Assembly: GCA_017444015.1 (NCBI GenBank)
Contig: JAFSXN010000028.1
Coordinates: 1 to 58,774 of the forward strand
Length of the DNA stretch: 58,774 nucleotides
From: Lachnospiraceae bacterium
GTDB taxonomy: Bacteria > Bacillota > Clostridia > Lachnospirales > Lachnospiraceae
Direction of reading: 5' to 3'
The notes below the pieces were generated by a model, which was not told the origin of the DNA, did not search any database, and saw only the letters and a program-made list of their open reading frames with translations. The position numbers were made by a program, and so were the translations under genes. Each line of letters starts with the position of its first letter. The stretch's first letter is position 1. Below, piece after piece: positions 26,588 through 34,621 of the stretch.

Positions 26588-27046
26588 ATGGCGAAATTTA
26601 TCTATCGGATGCAGAACATCCTGGAATTGAAAATGAAATTGGAGACGCAGGCGGAGAACGCTTTTGCGGCGGCCAATGCGGAGCTCTTTGAGGAGGAAAA
26701 GCGCTTGGAGGCTCTGATGGAAAGGCAGGCCGGGTACGAAACCCATCTGGAGGAGCTGTACGCCGGACTGATCAACGTTCTTAAGGTAAAGGAAACGCAG
26801 GACGCTATCGAGATTATGAAGCTGCAGATTGATGCCCAGAGGCTTTTGGTCGAACAGGCGCAGCACCGTGTCGATATCGCCAGACAAAAGCTCCAGAAGG
26901 CTATCCAGGAACGAAAGACTCACGAAAAGCTCAGAGAAAATGCCTTCGAAGTCTTTTTAGAAGAGGAGAAGGCGGAGGAGAGTAAAATGATCGATGAGCT
27001 GGTCAGCTATCGTTTCGGACAGGGCAAGAACTCAGGGGACAGCTAA
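26588..27046 (+). CDS. fliJ: Flagellar export protein FliJ
   Basis: A 152-residue, almost wholly helical coiled-coil protein (YRMQNILELKMKLETQAENA at the start, DIARQKLQKAIQERKTHEKL later), the usual build of FliJ, which escorts export chaperones and contacts FliI and FlhA. The ribosome binding site is weak, so translation may depend on fliI ending 15 bases before. Confidence 0.9.
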   Translation: MAKFIYRMQNILELKMKLETQAENAFAAANAELFEEEKRLEALMERQAGYETHLEELYAGLINVLKVKETQDAIEIMKLQIDAQRLLVEQAQHRVDIARQKLQKAIQERKTHEKLRENAFEVFLEEEKAEESKMIDELVSYRFGQGKNSGDS

Positions 27047-27076
27047 GAAGGTGAGCCGGATACAGAGGAGTAATCT

Positions 27077-27934
27077 ATGGCAAAGGAAGAGGAAGAGCTT
27101 TTAGAGGAAGAGGATTCCGGGAAAAAGAAAAAGAAGAAAAAGGAAAAGAAGGATAAAGCGGCAGGTGGCAGCTTTGACGCCTCTGTCTCCGACGAGGGGG
27201 CGACCCTGTATACGGACGCGGAGGAAGGCGGATCTCTTTCTGTTATTCTGATCGTTCTTCTGATCATCATCATATGGCTGGCCATTCTGGCGCTTCTGAT
27301 CAAGTTAGATGTGGGGGGCTTCGGTTCGAATGTCATGTACCCGATCTTCAAGAATGTTCCGGTAATTAACAAGATCCTTCCGGATGTCGAGTTTTCCAGT
27401 TACGATCTGGAGCCGGAAGAGGAGTTTACGAGCCTTGAGGACGCGGTCCGCGAGATCGAAAACCTGCGCAGGGAGAATGAAGACCTGAAAAAGACGGTGA
27501 GCCTTGCGACGAATGATGAGCAGGTCGCAACACTCAGAGAGGAGATCAAAAGGCTTCAGACCTTTGAGGACAGCCAGGTCGAGTTCCAGAAGCTCAAGAC
27601 TGAGTTCTATGAGGAGGTCATTTTCTCAGAGGAGGCTCCGGATATCGAGGAGTACAAGAAGTATTACGAAAGCATTGATCCGGAAAACGCGGAATATCTC
27701 TACAAGCAGGTCGTAGCTCAGATCGAGGAGGATGAGGAGCTTGCGGAGTACGTCAAGGCCTACAGCGAGATGAAGCCAAAGAGCGCGGCGGCGGTCTTTG
27801 AAGAAATGGGAGATAACCTGAAGCTGGTCGTAAAGATCATGAGCGCCATGGAGCCGACGACCCGCGCGAAGATACTGAATGTTATGAATCCGGATTTTGC
27901 CGCCCGGGTAACAAAACTGATGGACCCGGATTAA
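27077..27934 (+). CDS. MotE/YlxF-like flagellar membrane protein (MgtE-N-like domain)
   Basis: A 285-residue protein. A Lys/Glu-rich cytoplasmic start (residues 1-35) precedes one membrane helix (about 55-77, LSVILIVLLIIIIWLAILAL), then a coiled coil (about 125-165). The C-terminus (EMKPKSAAAVFEEMGDN, VVKIMSAMEPTTRAKILNVM) is like the MgtE N-terminal domain of MotE. Its place between fliJ and fliK is that of B. subtilis ylxF. MotE-type proteins act as chaperones for the MotA/MotB stator; here the role is inferred from family and position. Confidence 0.85.
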   Translation: MAKEEEELLEEEDSGKKKKKKKEKKDKAAGGSFDASVSDEGATLYTDAEEGGSLSVILIVLLIIIIWLAILALLIKLDVGGFGSNVMYPIFKNVPVINKILPDVEFSSYDLEPEEEFTSLEDAVREIENLRRENEDLKKTVSLATNDEQVATLREEIKRLQTFEDSQVEFQKLKTEFYEEVIFSEEAPDIEEYKKYYESIDPENAEYLYKQVVAQIEEDEELAEYVKAYSEMKPKSAAAVFEEMGDNLKLVVKIMSAMEPTTRAKILNVMNPDFAARVTKLMDPD

Positions 27935-27939
27935 AGGGC

Positions 27940-27967
27940 TAAAGAAAAAACGCTTCTCTGCCGATAT
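27940..27967 (+). promoter_or_regulatory. SigD (sigma-28) promoter upstream of fliK
   Basis: TAAA, a 16-base spacer and GCCGATAT, almost exactly the Bacillus SigD consensus, in the intercistronic gap before fliK. Transcripts would begin near 27974. It is the only site of this quality I found in the window. Confidence 0.7.
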
Positions 27968-28030
27968 CCTATATGATATTGGTGGACGGTCCAAAGCCAC
28001 CGTATCAAATCTGAAGAAAGGAGAGACCGA

Positions 28031-29491
28031 ATGACAGGAACGTCAATTAATGATCTGAAGTCTTATTTTTCTCAGACGGACGGACAGATCGGCTTACCTA
28101 AGGCCCCAAAGGACGGCGAGGATTCCTTTACGATGGTGATGGCGCATGCGCAGGGAAAGAACCTGAGCGCTATGGGCGCTTCGCCGGAAATGAAGGCTCC
28201 TGCCCAGGATTTTTCGAAAGCTGCTAAGCAGCCGGATGAGAGCTCCAATCCGGGCGCCAGGGTAAACAAGAACGAAAATCTCCGCCGTGACCTGGAGGAC
28301 AAAAAGGTCTCCGGGGACAGGACGGACGATAAGACTATTGACGAAGAGATCTCCGAGAAGGTCGATCAGGTAAAGAAGCAGATCAAGGATGAGCTTGGGA
28401 TCAGCGATGAACAGCTTCTTGCCGCCATGGAGGCACTGAATCTGACCGATGGGGATCTTCTTAACGTGGACAGCGTCAAGGACCTGATGATGGAGCTTTC
28501 GGGTACGGAAAACGCCATTGATCTGCTGACGAATGAGGATCTGCTTGCCAGCATCAATACGGTTACGGATCTGGTAAACGAGAGCGTTTCCGAGCTGAAG
28601 GAGGAGTTTTCCGCGGATGATGAGATGTTTGCGGGGATCCTTGAGCGCTTTGATGAGCGCAGGGCGGAAGGAATTCCGATCGGAGAGATGGAGCCGTCCG
28701 AGGAGCCTGTGGAGCTTGATCCTTCGCTTATGGAAAAGCTTTCCGGGGACCGTCCGGCAAAGGACATTACAGCAGAGGAACAGCCCGAAGAAGTGAGGAA
28801 AGCGGCGGACGATCTGACAGGAGTCGAGAGGCCGGAAGCGTTCGGAGGACAGGAAGCAGCCCAGAAGGTTACGAAAAATCAGAATTCGTCTGAAACCCGA
28901 AACGAGTCGGAGAATGAAAAGCCGAATGAGCAGCTTGCGATGCCGCAGACCATCGTTGAAACCGAAGTGACAAGTACCGGCGAGGTCGTCCAGACGGTCA
29001 GAGAGTATTCGAGCTACGCGGAGAATGCTGAGATCGTAAATCAGGTCACGGAGCAGATCAAAGTCAATATCAGCTCGGAGAGTACGTCGATGGAGATGAT
29101 GCTGCATCCCGCTTCTCTGGGAGCCGTCAATATCCAGGTCAGCCAGCAGGGAGATATCCTGCACGCTCAGATCTTAGTTCAGAATGAAGCGGTCAAGGAT
29201 GCTCTTTCCGGGCAGCTTGAGCAGCTGTTAAAGACCTTTGCCGAGCAGGGGCAGAAGGTGACTGAGGTCGAGGTAAGCGTCGCAAACTACAATCTCGAGA
29301 GAGGTCTGGATCAGGGACAGGGTCAGAACGATCAGAATTCCCGGGGCGGAGGAAATAGCGGCCGTCGGATCAGAAGAGCCTTTGATCTGAATGCCTTAAG
29401 CGATGAAGAACTTTCGGAGCTTAATGACGAAGAAAAGCTGAACGCGGAAGTAATGAGCATGAGCGGGGCAAGCGTGGAGTATCACGCGTAG
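28031..29491 (+). CDS. fliK: Flagellar hook-length control protein FliK
   Basis: A 486-residue exported ruler protein. The first 320 residues are low-complexity, acidic and rich in Glu, Asp and Ser, as in other FliK proteins. The C-terminal domain (about 340-430) has the conserved core MMLHPASLGAVNIQVSQQGD and the helix LSGQLEQLLKTFAEQGQKV that interacts with FlhB to switch substrate specificity. AAAGGAGAG ribosome binding site. The SigD promoter 60 bases upstream may give it extra expression at the hook stage. Confidence 0.93.
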   Translation: MTGTSINDLKSYFSQTDGQIGLPKAPKDGEDSFTMVMAHAQGKNLSAMGASPEMKAPAQDFSKAAKQPDESSNPGARVNKNENLRRDLEDKKVSGDRTDDKTIDEEISEKVDQVKKQIKDELGISDEQLLAAMEALNLTDGDLLNVDSVKDLMMELSGTENAIDLLTNEDLLASINTVTDLVNESVSELKEEFSADDEMFAGILERFDERRAEGIPIGEMEPSEEPVELDPSLMEKLSGDRPAKDITAEEQPEEVRKAADDLTGVERPEAFGGQEAAQKVTKNQNSSETRNESENEKPNEQLAMPQTIVETEVTSTGEVVQTVREYSSYAENAEIVNQVTEQIKVNISSESTSMEMMLHPASLGAVNIQVSQQGDILHAQILVQNEAVKDALSGQLEQLLKTFAEQGQKVTEVEVSVANYNLERGLDQGQGQNDQNSRGGGNSGRRIRRAFDLNALSDEELSELNDEEKLNAEVMSMSGASVEYHA

Positions 29492-29525
29492 GTTATACTT
29501 GTTAACGATTTTCGTTGCCGATAAA

Positions 29526-29560
29526 CCGGACTCGCAAACGCAATTTCAGTACATTTGCTT
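29526..29560 (+). repeat. Dispersed 35-base repeat, copy 2
   Basis: 33 of 35 bases match the minus-strand copy at 13575-13609. It supplies the 5' arm of the hairpin that precedes flgD. Confidence 0.75.
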
Positions 29561-29604
29561 AGTCGTAATCGGCAGCTGATTGCGTTCGCGAGTATAAAAC
29601 AATT
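29530..29604 (+). promoter_or_regulatory. Intercistronic hairpin element before flgD
   Basis: ACTCGCAAACGCAAT (29530-29544) pairs with ATTGCGTTCGCGAGT (29579-29593) at 14 of 15 positions. The 3' arm runs into CGAGTATAAAACAATT, a 16-base string found again before motA. There is no T-run. GCCGATAA at 29517 resembles a SigD -10 but lacks a matching -35. Confidence 0.6.
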
Positions 29605-29628
29605 TTTTAAGGAAAGGAGAGTGAAAGA

Positions 29629-30402
29629 ATGTCATTAGTAGCACCGGTAGTAGATGGAGCCGTAGCCGATACCTCTACAATAACATCCGCGAGTGAAAAG
29701 AAGACCACCGGGAATTCGTCGCTTGACAAGGAGTCTTTCTTAAAGCTCCTGGTTGCCCAGATGCAGTATCAGGATCCCCTGGAGCCGACGGAGAACACGG
29801 AGTATATTTCCCAGTTCGCCCAGTTCTCCGAGTTGGAGCAGATGCAGAATCTGAGCAGCTCTATGGATCTTCAGAGAGCCTCGAACCTGGTAGGACAGTA
29901 TGTGTATCTGGAGCATATCAATGAGTCGACGGGCGCGAGTACCTCAGTGGAGGGAAGAGTGGACTATGTCAGCTATGAGAACAACAAGGCCTATGTCAGT
30001 GTGAACGGCGAGCGCTATTCGATCGACGATGTGATCAATGTCATTGATGCCGAATACGCGCAGACGACGGAGCTGATCTCAAAATTTACGGAGCTTATGG
30101 ATCAGCTGCCTCAGCCGGAATTTCTGACGATAGCGGATAAGGACAGCGTTGCGGCGCTTCAGGCCGCCTACAACAATATGTCGGCTTATCAGCAGGGCTT
30201 TATTTCGGAGGATCAGGTGAACAGCCTGACCGAGTATGTTTCGAGGATGGCAGGACTCGTGGCGGCAGCCGAGAAAGCGGCGGAGGAATCCGAAGGAACA
30301 GAGGAAGCGGCGGCGAATTCCGAGAACGGGGAAACCCTTACGGATGACGAAATCGCAAAGACAGCCTCCGAAAGCGGCCTGACAGAAACTGAGGAGGCAT
30401 AA
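29629..30402 (+). CDS. flgD: Flagellar hook-capping protein FlgD
   Basis: A 257-residue scaffold on which hook subunits assemble. The N-terminal FlgD signature is clear (KESFLKLLVAQMQYQDPLEP, YISQFAQFSELEQMQNL). A short middle beta region is followed by a Glu/Ala-rich tail (residues about 210-257) in place of the usual FlgD Ig-like domain, so the C-terminal half departs from the family. AAGGAAAGGAG site; sits between fliK and the TIGR02530-type gene, as in Bacillus and Clostridium clusters. Confidence 0.93.
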   Translation: MSLVAPVVDGAVADTSTITSASEKKTTGNSSLDKESFLKLLVAQMQYQDPLEPTENTEYISQFAQFSELEQMQNLSSSMDLQRASNLVGQYVYLEHINESTGASTSVEGRVDYVSYENNKAYVSVNGERYSIDDVINVIDAEYAQTTELISKFTELMDQLPQPEFLTIADKDSVAALQAAYNNMSAYQQGFISEDQVNSLTEYVSRMAGLVAAAEKAAEESEGTEEAAANSENGETLTDDEIAKTASESGLTETEEA

Positions 30403-30439
30403 GGTCACAGGCCAAGGGAGCTTGAAAGGAGTTGTTTTT

Positions 30440-30838
30440 ATGAAGATCATAAACGGACAATTCCCTTCGATTGAACAACTCTCCGGGCAGTTTCGAAAGC
30501 CTCCGGTATCGGCGCAGGGAGAGGAAAAGGAAGGAAATTCCTTTGCGGATATTCTTTCCGCAAAGCAGAAGACTACTGTTGACGAAGCGATCAGGTTTTC
30601 AAAGCACGCTTCAGGCAGACTTTCCGACAGGAATATAGAGCTTTCGGACAGTCAGCTTGACAGACTTGCGGCAGGGACGCGGAAGGCAGGCGAGAAGGGA
30701 ATCAACGAGTCTTTAGTACTGATGGACCAGCTGGCATTTATCGTAAATGTCAAAAACAATACGGTGATCACCGCTATGGATCAGAGCGAGGCGGATGAAA
30801 ACGTCTTTACCAACATCGACGGAGCAGTCATCGTATAA
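30440..30838 (+). CDS. Flagellar operon protein, TIGR02530 family
   Basis: A 132-residue protein of the small family found between flgD and flgE in Firmicutes. The conserved core is HASGRLSDRNIELSDSQL followed by LVLMDQLAFIVNVKNNTVIT. The function is not established; position suggests hook assembly. Start: ATG 30440, seven bases after AAAGGAG; an in-frame TTG at 30422 has no site. Confidence 0.88.
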   Translation: MKIINGQFPSIEQLSGQFRKPPVSAQGEEKEGNSFADILSAKQKTTVDEAIRFSKHASGRLSDRNIELSDSQLDRLAAGTRKAGEKGINESLVLMDQLAFIVNVKNNTVITAMDQSEADENVFTNIDGAVIV

Positions 30839-30973
30839 GGAAGCATCGAACAATATATACGGTTGGACTTATTGTAAGAGAACCGTGGGGCTCCTGACTG
30901 ACAGAGGGAGCTCGTTTCAGCCGCGGGCCGTAAAGCGGCGCGGCAGCCAAACGAAAACGGAGGATACAAAACT

Positions 30974-32518
30974 ATGATGAGATCACTTTTCTCTGGTGTT
31001 GCAGGTCTCAGAACGCACCAGACCAAGATGGACGTTATCGGTAACAATATCGCGAACGTAAATACAGTAGGCTATAAATCAAACAATGTAACCTTTCAGG
31101 ATCTGATCTATCAGACGAGCAGCAACGCTTCCGGCGCGAACAATGAAACCGGCCGCGGCGGTATCAACGCCAAGCAGATCGGTCTCGGCGTTTCCATGGG
31201 CGCGATCAATACGGCGATCACGACCCCCGGCTCGTCCCAGACGACCAACAACCCCTTTGATATCCAGATCGGCGGCGACAGCTTCTTCATCGTCAACGGC
31301 GGCGGCGAGAACTTCTTTACCAGAGCGGGCGCTTTCTACGTTGACGGAGCCGGAAACCTGGCTATGACCTCAAATGGTTTTCTGGTACAGGGATGGCAGG
31401 CGGATCCGACGACCCAGGAGATCCGCAAGGATACGGTTTCCCCGCTTCGGGTTATGTCTCCGGAAAATACCAATGCGGATCCGGAAGCGACGAAGGAATC
31501 CTATCTGAAGGGGATCGTGGATAAAAACTCCACGCAGCTCTCCTCGGAATCCGGCCTCGTTTCTTCGGTATCCTTTTATGATGAAAAGGGTTACAATTAT
31601 GTGAACAAGCTTTCCCTGACAAACTATGAAAAGACTTATGATACCAACGGGAAGGCGACAAAGGGGAACAATCTCCCCCAGGGAGTTTTTCGGCTGGAGA
31701 TCTCCGATGTCGTTGATTCCGCTACGAATGAGTCCCTGGTGCTGGGTGAGGACGGCAAGCCCAACCGGAATGCCATCGACAGCTTTTTCAAATTCGCGAA
31801 TGGAGATACGACAGCGACCTCTCAGGGACAAAATGCCGTTTATCTGGTTTATGATACGGACAGCGGAGATTATCTCGGCTGGTCTACGACACCGCCGACT
31901 ACCCCTCAGAAGGCCGACGCGAACGGGAACCCTCCGGCGGGGCTTAATACGGATAAGCTCCAGTTTAATGTACAGGGAGGCGGGGCGACCGTATACGATA
32001 AGGATGGCAACCAGAAGACTGCGACGACCAATGTCGACGGCTTTGTAAATTTCAATCTCGCCGTGGATACCACAAAGATGTGGGATAACAACAAGACCTC
32101 TACTCTGTCCGGCAAGGCCGGCGACTACGACGGCAACTACGCCGGCCGTAAGGTTGGTAAGATGTCAGGACTTTCCGTAGACCAGAGCGGTAAGATCTAT
32201 GCCTCCTACGATAACGGTACGCAGAGGATCCTCGGTCAGATCGCGGTAGCGACCTTTGAGAATCCCTCCGGTCTTGAGAAGATCGGTGACAATATGTACA
32301 AGGAGACCATGAACTCCGGAGCCTTCGACGGGATCGGAATGGACGTAACCTCGGACGGTGTCGGAAAGTTTACCACCGGAGTCCTTGAAATGAGTAACGT
32401 TGACCTCTCCGCGGAGTTTACCGATATGATCACGACCCAGAGAGGCTTCCAGGCCAACAGCCGGATCATAACGGTTTCCGACTCCATGCTGGAAGAACTG
32501 ACGAACCTGAAGAGATAA
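30974..32518 (+). CDS. flgE: Flagellar hook protein FlgE
   Basis: A 514-residue hook subunit. N-terminal axial helix (MRSLFSGVAGLRTHQTKMD, GNNIANVNTVGYKS), a central body with many Asn, Gly and Thr residues, and the C-terminal helix (LSAEFTDMITTQRGFQANSR). It ends close to a strong hairpin. GGAGG site; ATGATG gives two possible adjacent starts. Confidence 0.96.
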   Translation: MMRSLFSGVAGLRTHQTKMDVIGNNIANVNTVGYKSNNVTFQDLIYQTSSNASGANNETGRGGINAKQIGLGVSMGAINTAITTPGSSQTTNNPFDIQIGGDSFFIVNGGGENFFTRAGAFYVDGAGNLAMTSNGFLVQGWQADPTTQEIRKDTVSPLRVMSPENTNADPEATKESYLKGIVDKNSTQLSSESGLVSSVSFYDEKGYNYVNKLSLTNYEKTYDTNGKATKGNNLPQGVFRLEISDVVDSATNESLVLGEDGKPNRNAIDSFFKFANGDTTATSQGQNAVYLVYDTDSGDYLGWSTTPPTTPQKADANGNPPAGLNTDKLQFNVQGGGATVYDKDGNQKTATTNVDGFVNFNLAVDTTKMWDNNKTSTLSGKAGDYDGNYAGRKVGKMSGLSVDQSGKIYASYDNGTQRILGQIAVATFENPSGLEKIGDNMYKETMNSGAFDGIGMDVTSDGVGKFTTGVLEMSNVDLSAEFTDMITTQRGFQANSRIITVSDSMLEELTNLKR

Positions 32519-32548
32519 CGATAACCTGAAATAGCGGGATGCCGGACA

Positions 32549-32578
32549 CAGGGCAGCAGAAAAAACACTGCTGCCCTG
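32549..32578 (+). promoter_or_regulatory. Hairpin between flgE and flbD
   Basis: CAGGGCAGCAG pairs perfectly with CTGCTGCCCTG (11 bp, 8-base A-rich loop). No T-run follows. It may stabilise the 3' end of processed flgE mRNA or limit read-through into flbD. Confidence 0.6.
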
Positions 32579-32592
32579 CGTTGCAGAGAAAA

Positions 32593-32778
32593 ATGATCGA
32601 AGTGACCAAGCTGAACGGAGTCAAGATCTTAGTAAACGAGGATCTGATCGAGACGGTGGAAGAGACGCCGGATACGGTCCTGACTCTGACGAACGGCAAA
32701 AAAATTCTTGTAAAAGAACGTAGACAAGAAGTGAAAAATCTAGTAAAATCTTTTAAACGGGATATTTTCAACCCGTAG
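32593..32778 (+). CDS. flbD: FlbD/SwrD family flagellar protein
   Basis: A 61-residue protein matching the short FlbD/SwrD family (MIEVTKLNGVKILVNEDLIE, ETPDTVLTLTNGKKILVKE). In B. subtilis SwrD raises stator torque, which fits its position just before motA and motB. The start is the ATG at 32593, as in homologues; a longer frame from 32539 runs through the preceding hairpin. The ribosome binding site is weak. Confidence 0.88.
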   Translation: MIEVTKLNGVKILVNEDLIETVEETPDTVLTLTNGKKILVKERRQEVKNLVKSFKRDIFNP

Positions 32779-32803
32779 TTTTGTATGCGCAAACGTATAT
32801 ATA

Positions 32804-32956
32804 CTCAATTCCTGATTTATCTGGAATTGAGCGCGCCGGATTTTGGGCGACGAAGGAGCCATCTTCCTCACAAAATCCGTGCGCATCATGTTATACTCGT
32901 CGGATAAGGATCTGACCAGTTTTCCATTTATTTGATCCGACGAGTATAAAACAATT
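32804..32956 (+). promoter_or_regulatory. Three tandem hairpins between flbD and motA
   Basis: CTCAATTCC/GGAATTGAG (32804-32831), CGGATTTTG/CAAAATCCG inside a GCGC/GCGC pair (32831-32884) and TTATACTCGTCGGAT/ATCCGACGAGTATAA (32891-32949, 15 bp perfect) fill the 200-base gap. The last arm continues as CGAGTATAAAACAATT, the same string as before flgD. None has a T-run. Confidence 0.65.
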
Positions 32957-32978
32957 CTCTTGAGGGGGGAGTAGAGTT

Positions 32979-33773
32979 TTGGATATTGCGACAATAATCG
33001 GACTTGGCCTGTGCTTTGTTTTTATGATCCTGTCCATTGCGCTTGGACAGGACGGCCTGGCAGGTATAACGTACTTCCTTGACCCGCCGAGTGCCATGAT
33101 TACGTTTGGCGGGGCGTTTATGTCTATTTTGGCCGGCTATCAGATCCCTGATTTCGTAAACGGTCTGAAGAGCTTTTCCAATGTATTGAAGCAGCCTGCC
33201 TCGAATACCGGCTCTATTATCCAGAAGATCATCGAGCTGTCGAACGTGGCCAGAAAAGAGGGACTGCTCTCTTTAGAGGAGGCCGCGGGAGAACTGGATG
33301 ACGCGTTCTTGCAAAAGGGGATCATGCTGATCGTTGACGGTACCGATCCGGAGCTTGTAAGAGGCATCATGGAGACGGAGCTTGTCAATATCGAGGGACG
33401 GCATAAAGGAAATATCGGATTCTGGGATAATCTCGGAGCGATGGGACCTGCCTGGGGTATGATCGGTACTCTGCTAGGTCTCGTTATGATGTTGTATCAT
33501 ATGGACGATGTATCCGCTCTCGGCCCGAATATGGCGGTTGCTCTTATTACGACCTTCTACGGTTCAGTTCTGGCAAACTGGGTCTGTACGCCGGTTTCGA
33601 CGAAGCTGAAGGCGATCAATGACGTAGAAATGCAGGTCAAGGAGATCGTTATTGAGGGTCTGCTGTCGATCCAGGCCGGTGAAAACCCCCGGGTGATCGA
33701 GGAGAAGCTGAAGTCCTTCTTAGCTCCGAGCGCCCGCACAGAGATCGGTTCCGACGCAGGGGGTGACGAGTAA
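32979..33773 (+). CDS. motA: Flagellar motor stator protein MotA
   Basis: A 264-residue stator channel protein with four membrane helices (near residues 5-25, 33-50, 150-170 and 185-205) and the cytoplasmic loop with charged residues that push on FliG. AWGMIGTLLGLVMML and AVALITTFYGSVLAN are family motifs. It starts with TTG after a GGGGGGAG site. Its TAA overlaps the motB ATG by one base, so the pair is translationally coupled. Confidence 0.95.
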   Translation: MDIATIIGLGLCFVFMILSIALGQDGLAGITYFLDPPSAMITFGGAFMSILAGYQIPDFVNGLKSFSNVLKQPASNTGSIIQKIIELSNVARKEGLLSLEEAAGELDDAFLQKGIMLIVDGTDPELVRGIMETELVNIEGRHKGNIGFWDNLGAMGPAWGMIGTLLGLVMMLYHMDDVSALGPNMAVALITTFYGSVLANWVCTPVSTKLKAINDVEMQVKEIVIEGLLSIQAGENPRVIEEKLKSFLAPSARTEIGSDAGGDE

Positions 33774-34567
33774 TGGCGAAGCGCAAGGAAGACGAGCCCC
33801 CGAAAGGCGCGCCGGCGTGGCAAAGTACCTTCGCGGATCTGATGAATCTGCTGCTGTGTTTCTTCGTTATGCTGTTCGCCATGTCGACGGTAGATGCCCA
33901 GAAGTTTGAGCAGTTGGCAGCTTCCTTTAATGAGGCCTATAGTATCTTCAGCGGCGGGGCCCAGTCCATCGGAGACGGGATCCTTATCAGTAACGGCGTA
34001 AGCCAGCTGAATGAGCTGGATGACTATATGTACCAGATGGGAAAGAGTGCCGACAGCGAGTCTACGAGCGATGCGCTTCAGAAGTTAGAGGAAGAGCAGC
34101 TCAAGGAGTCGGAAAGTCTGGCGGAGATCATAGAGGAAATCTTAGAGGAGGAGTCCTTAGCGGCGCAGGTCGATGTGGACTTTACTTCCCAGTATGTGTC
34201 GCTGACCTTAAACGGAGCGATCCTGTTTGACTCCGGCTCGGCGGTTTTAAAGACGGACGCGCTTCCGGTACTTGACAAGATCGGAGCGATCCTTAAAAAA
34301 TACGGAAAGAGTATTATTGAAATAGAGGGGCATACCGATAACGTGCCGATCAATACGGCGCAGTTCAAGAGTAACAACGAGCTGTCAAGTGCCAGAGCGC
34401 TTGCGGTTTTTGAGTATCTGCTGGATAATTCGGGACTCGATCCTGCCATGGTCAAGCATTCCGGGCGCGGGGAATATGTTCCGATCGCTGATAACTCAAC
34501 GCCGGAGGGCAGGGCACAGAACAGAAGAGTAGAGATCAAGCTTTACCATACCCTCAGTACATATTAA
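33773..34567 (+). CDS. motB: Flagellar motor stator protein MotB
   Basis: A 264-residue stator protein. The single membrane helix (FADLMNLLLCFFVMLFAMS) carries the ion-binding Asp at residue 22. An extended linker leads to the OmpA-like peptidoglycan-binding domain (about 145-260; IEIEGHTDNVPI, SSARALAVFEYLL, GRAQNRRVEIKL). It forms the ion channel with MotA. Whether protons or sodium are used cannot be told from this alone. Confidence 0.95.
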   Translation: MAKRKEDEPPKGAPAWQSTFADLMNLLLCFFVMLFAMSTVDAQKFEQLAASFNEAYSIFSGGAQSIGDGILISNGVSQLNELDDYMYQMGKSADSESTSDALQKLEEEQLKESESLAEIIEEILEEESLAAQVDVDFTSQYVSLTLNGAILFDSGSAVLKTDALPVLDKIGAILKKYGKSIIEIEGHTDNVPINTAQFKSNNELSSARALAVFEYLLDNSGLDPAMVKHSGRGEYVPIADNSTPEGRAQNRRVEIKLYHTLSTY

Positions 34568-34621
34568 AAAAATCGGGGCGCGGGAAACGAGAAGTTCCTG
34601 TACCCGGGAAGCAGGAAATTT

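Noticed and set aside
28094-29164. Long minus-strand frame opposite fliK
   Set aside because: Antisense shadow of a low-complexity gene in a one-direction cluster; no recognisable domain.
29503-29524. Second SigD promoter before flgD (GCCGATAA)
   Set aside because: The -10 box is perfect, but there is no TAAA at 13-16 bases upstream.
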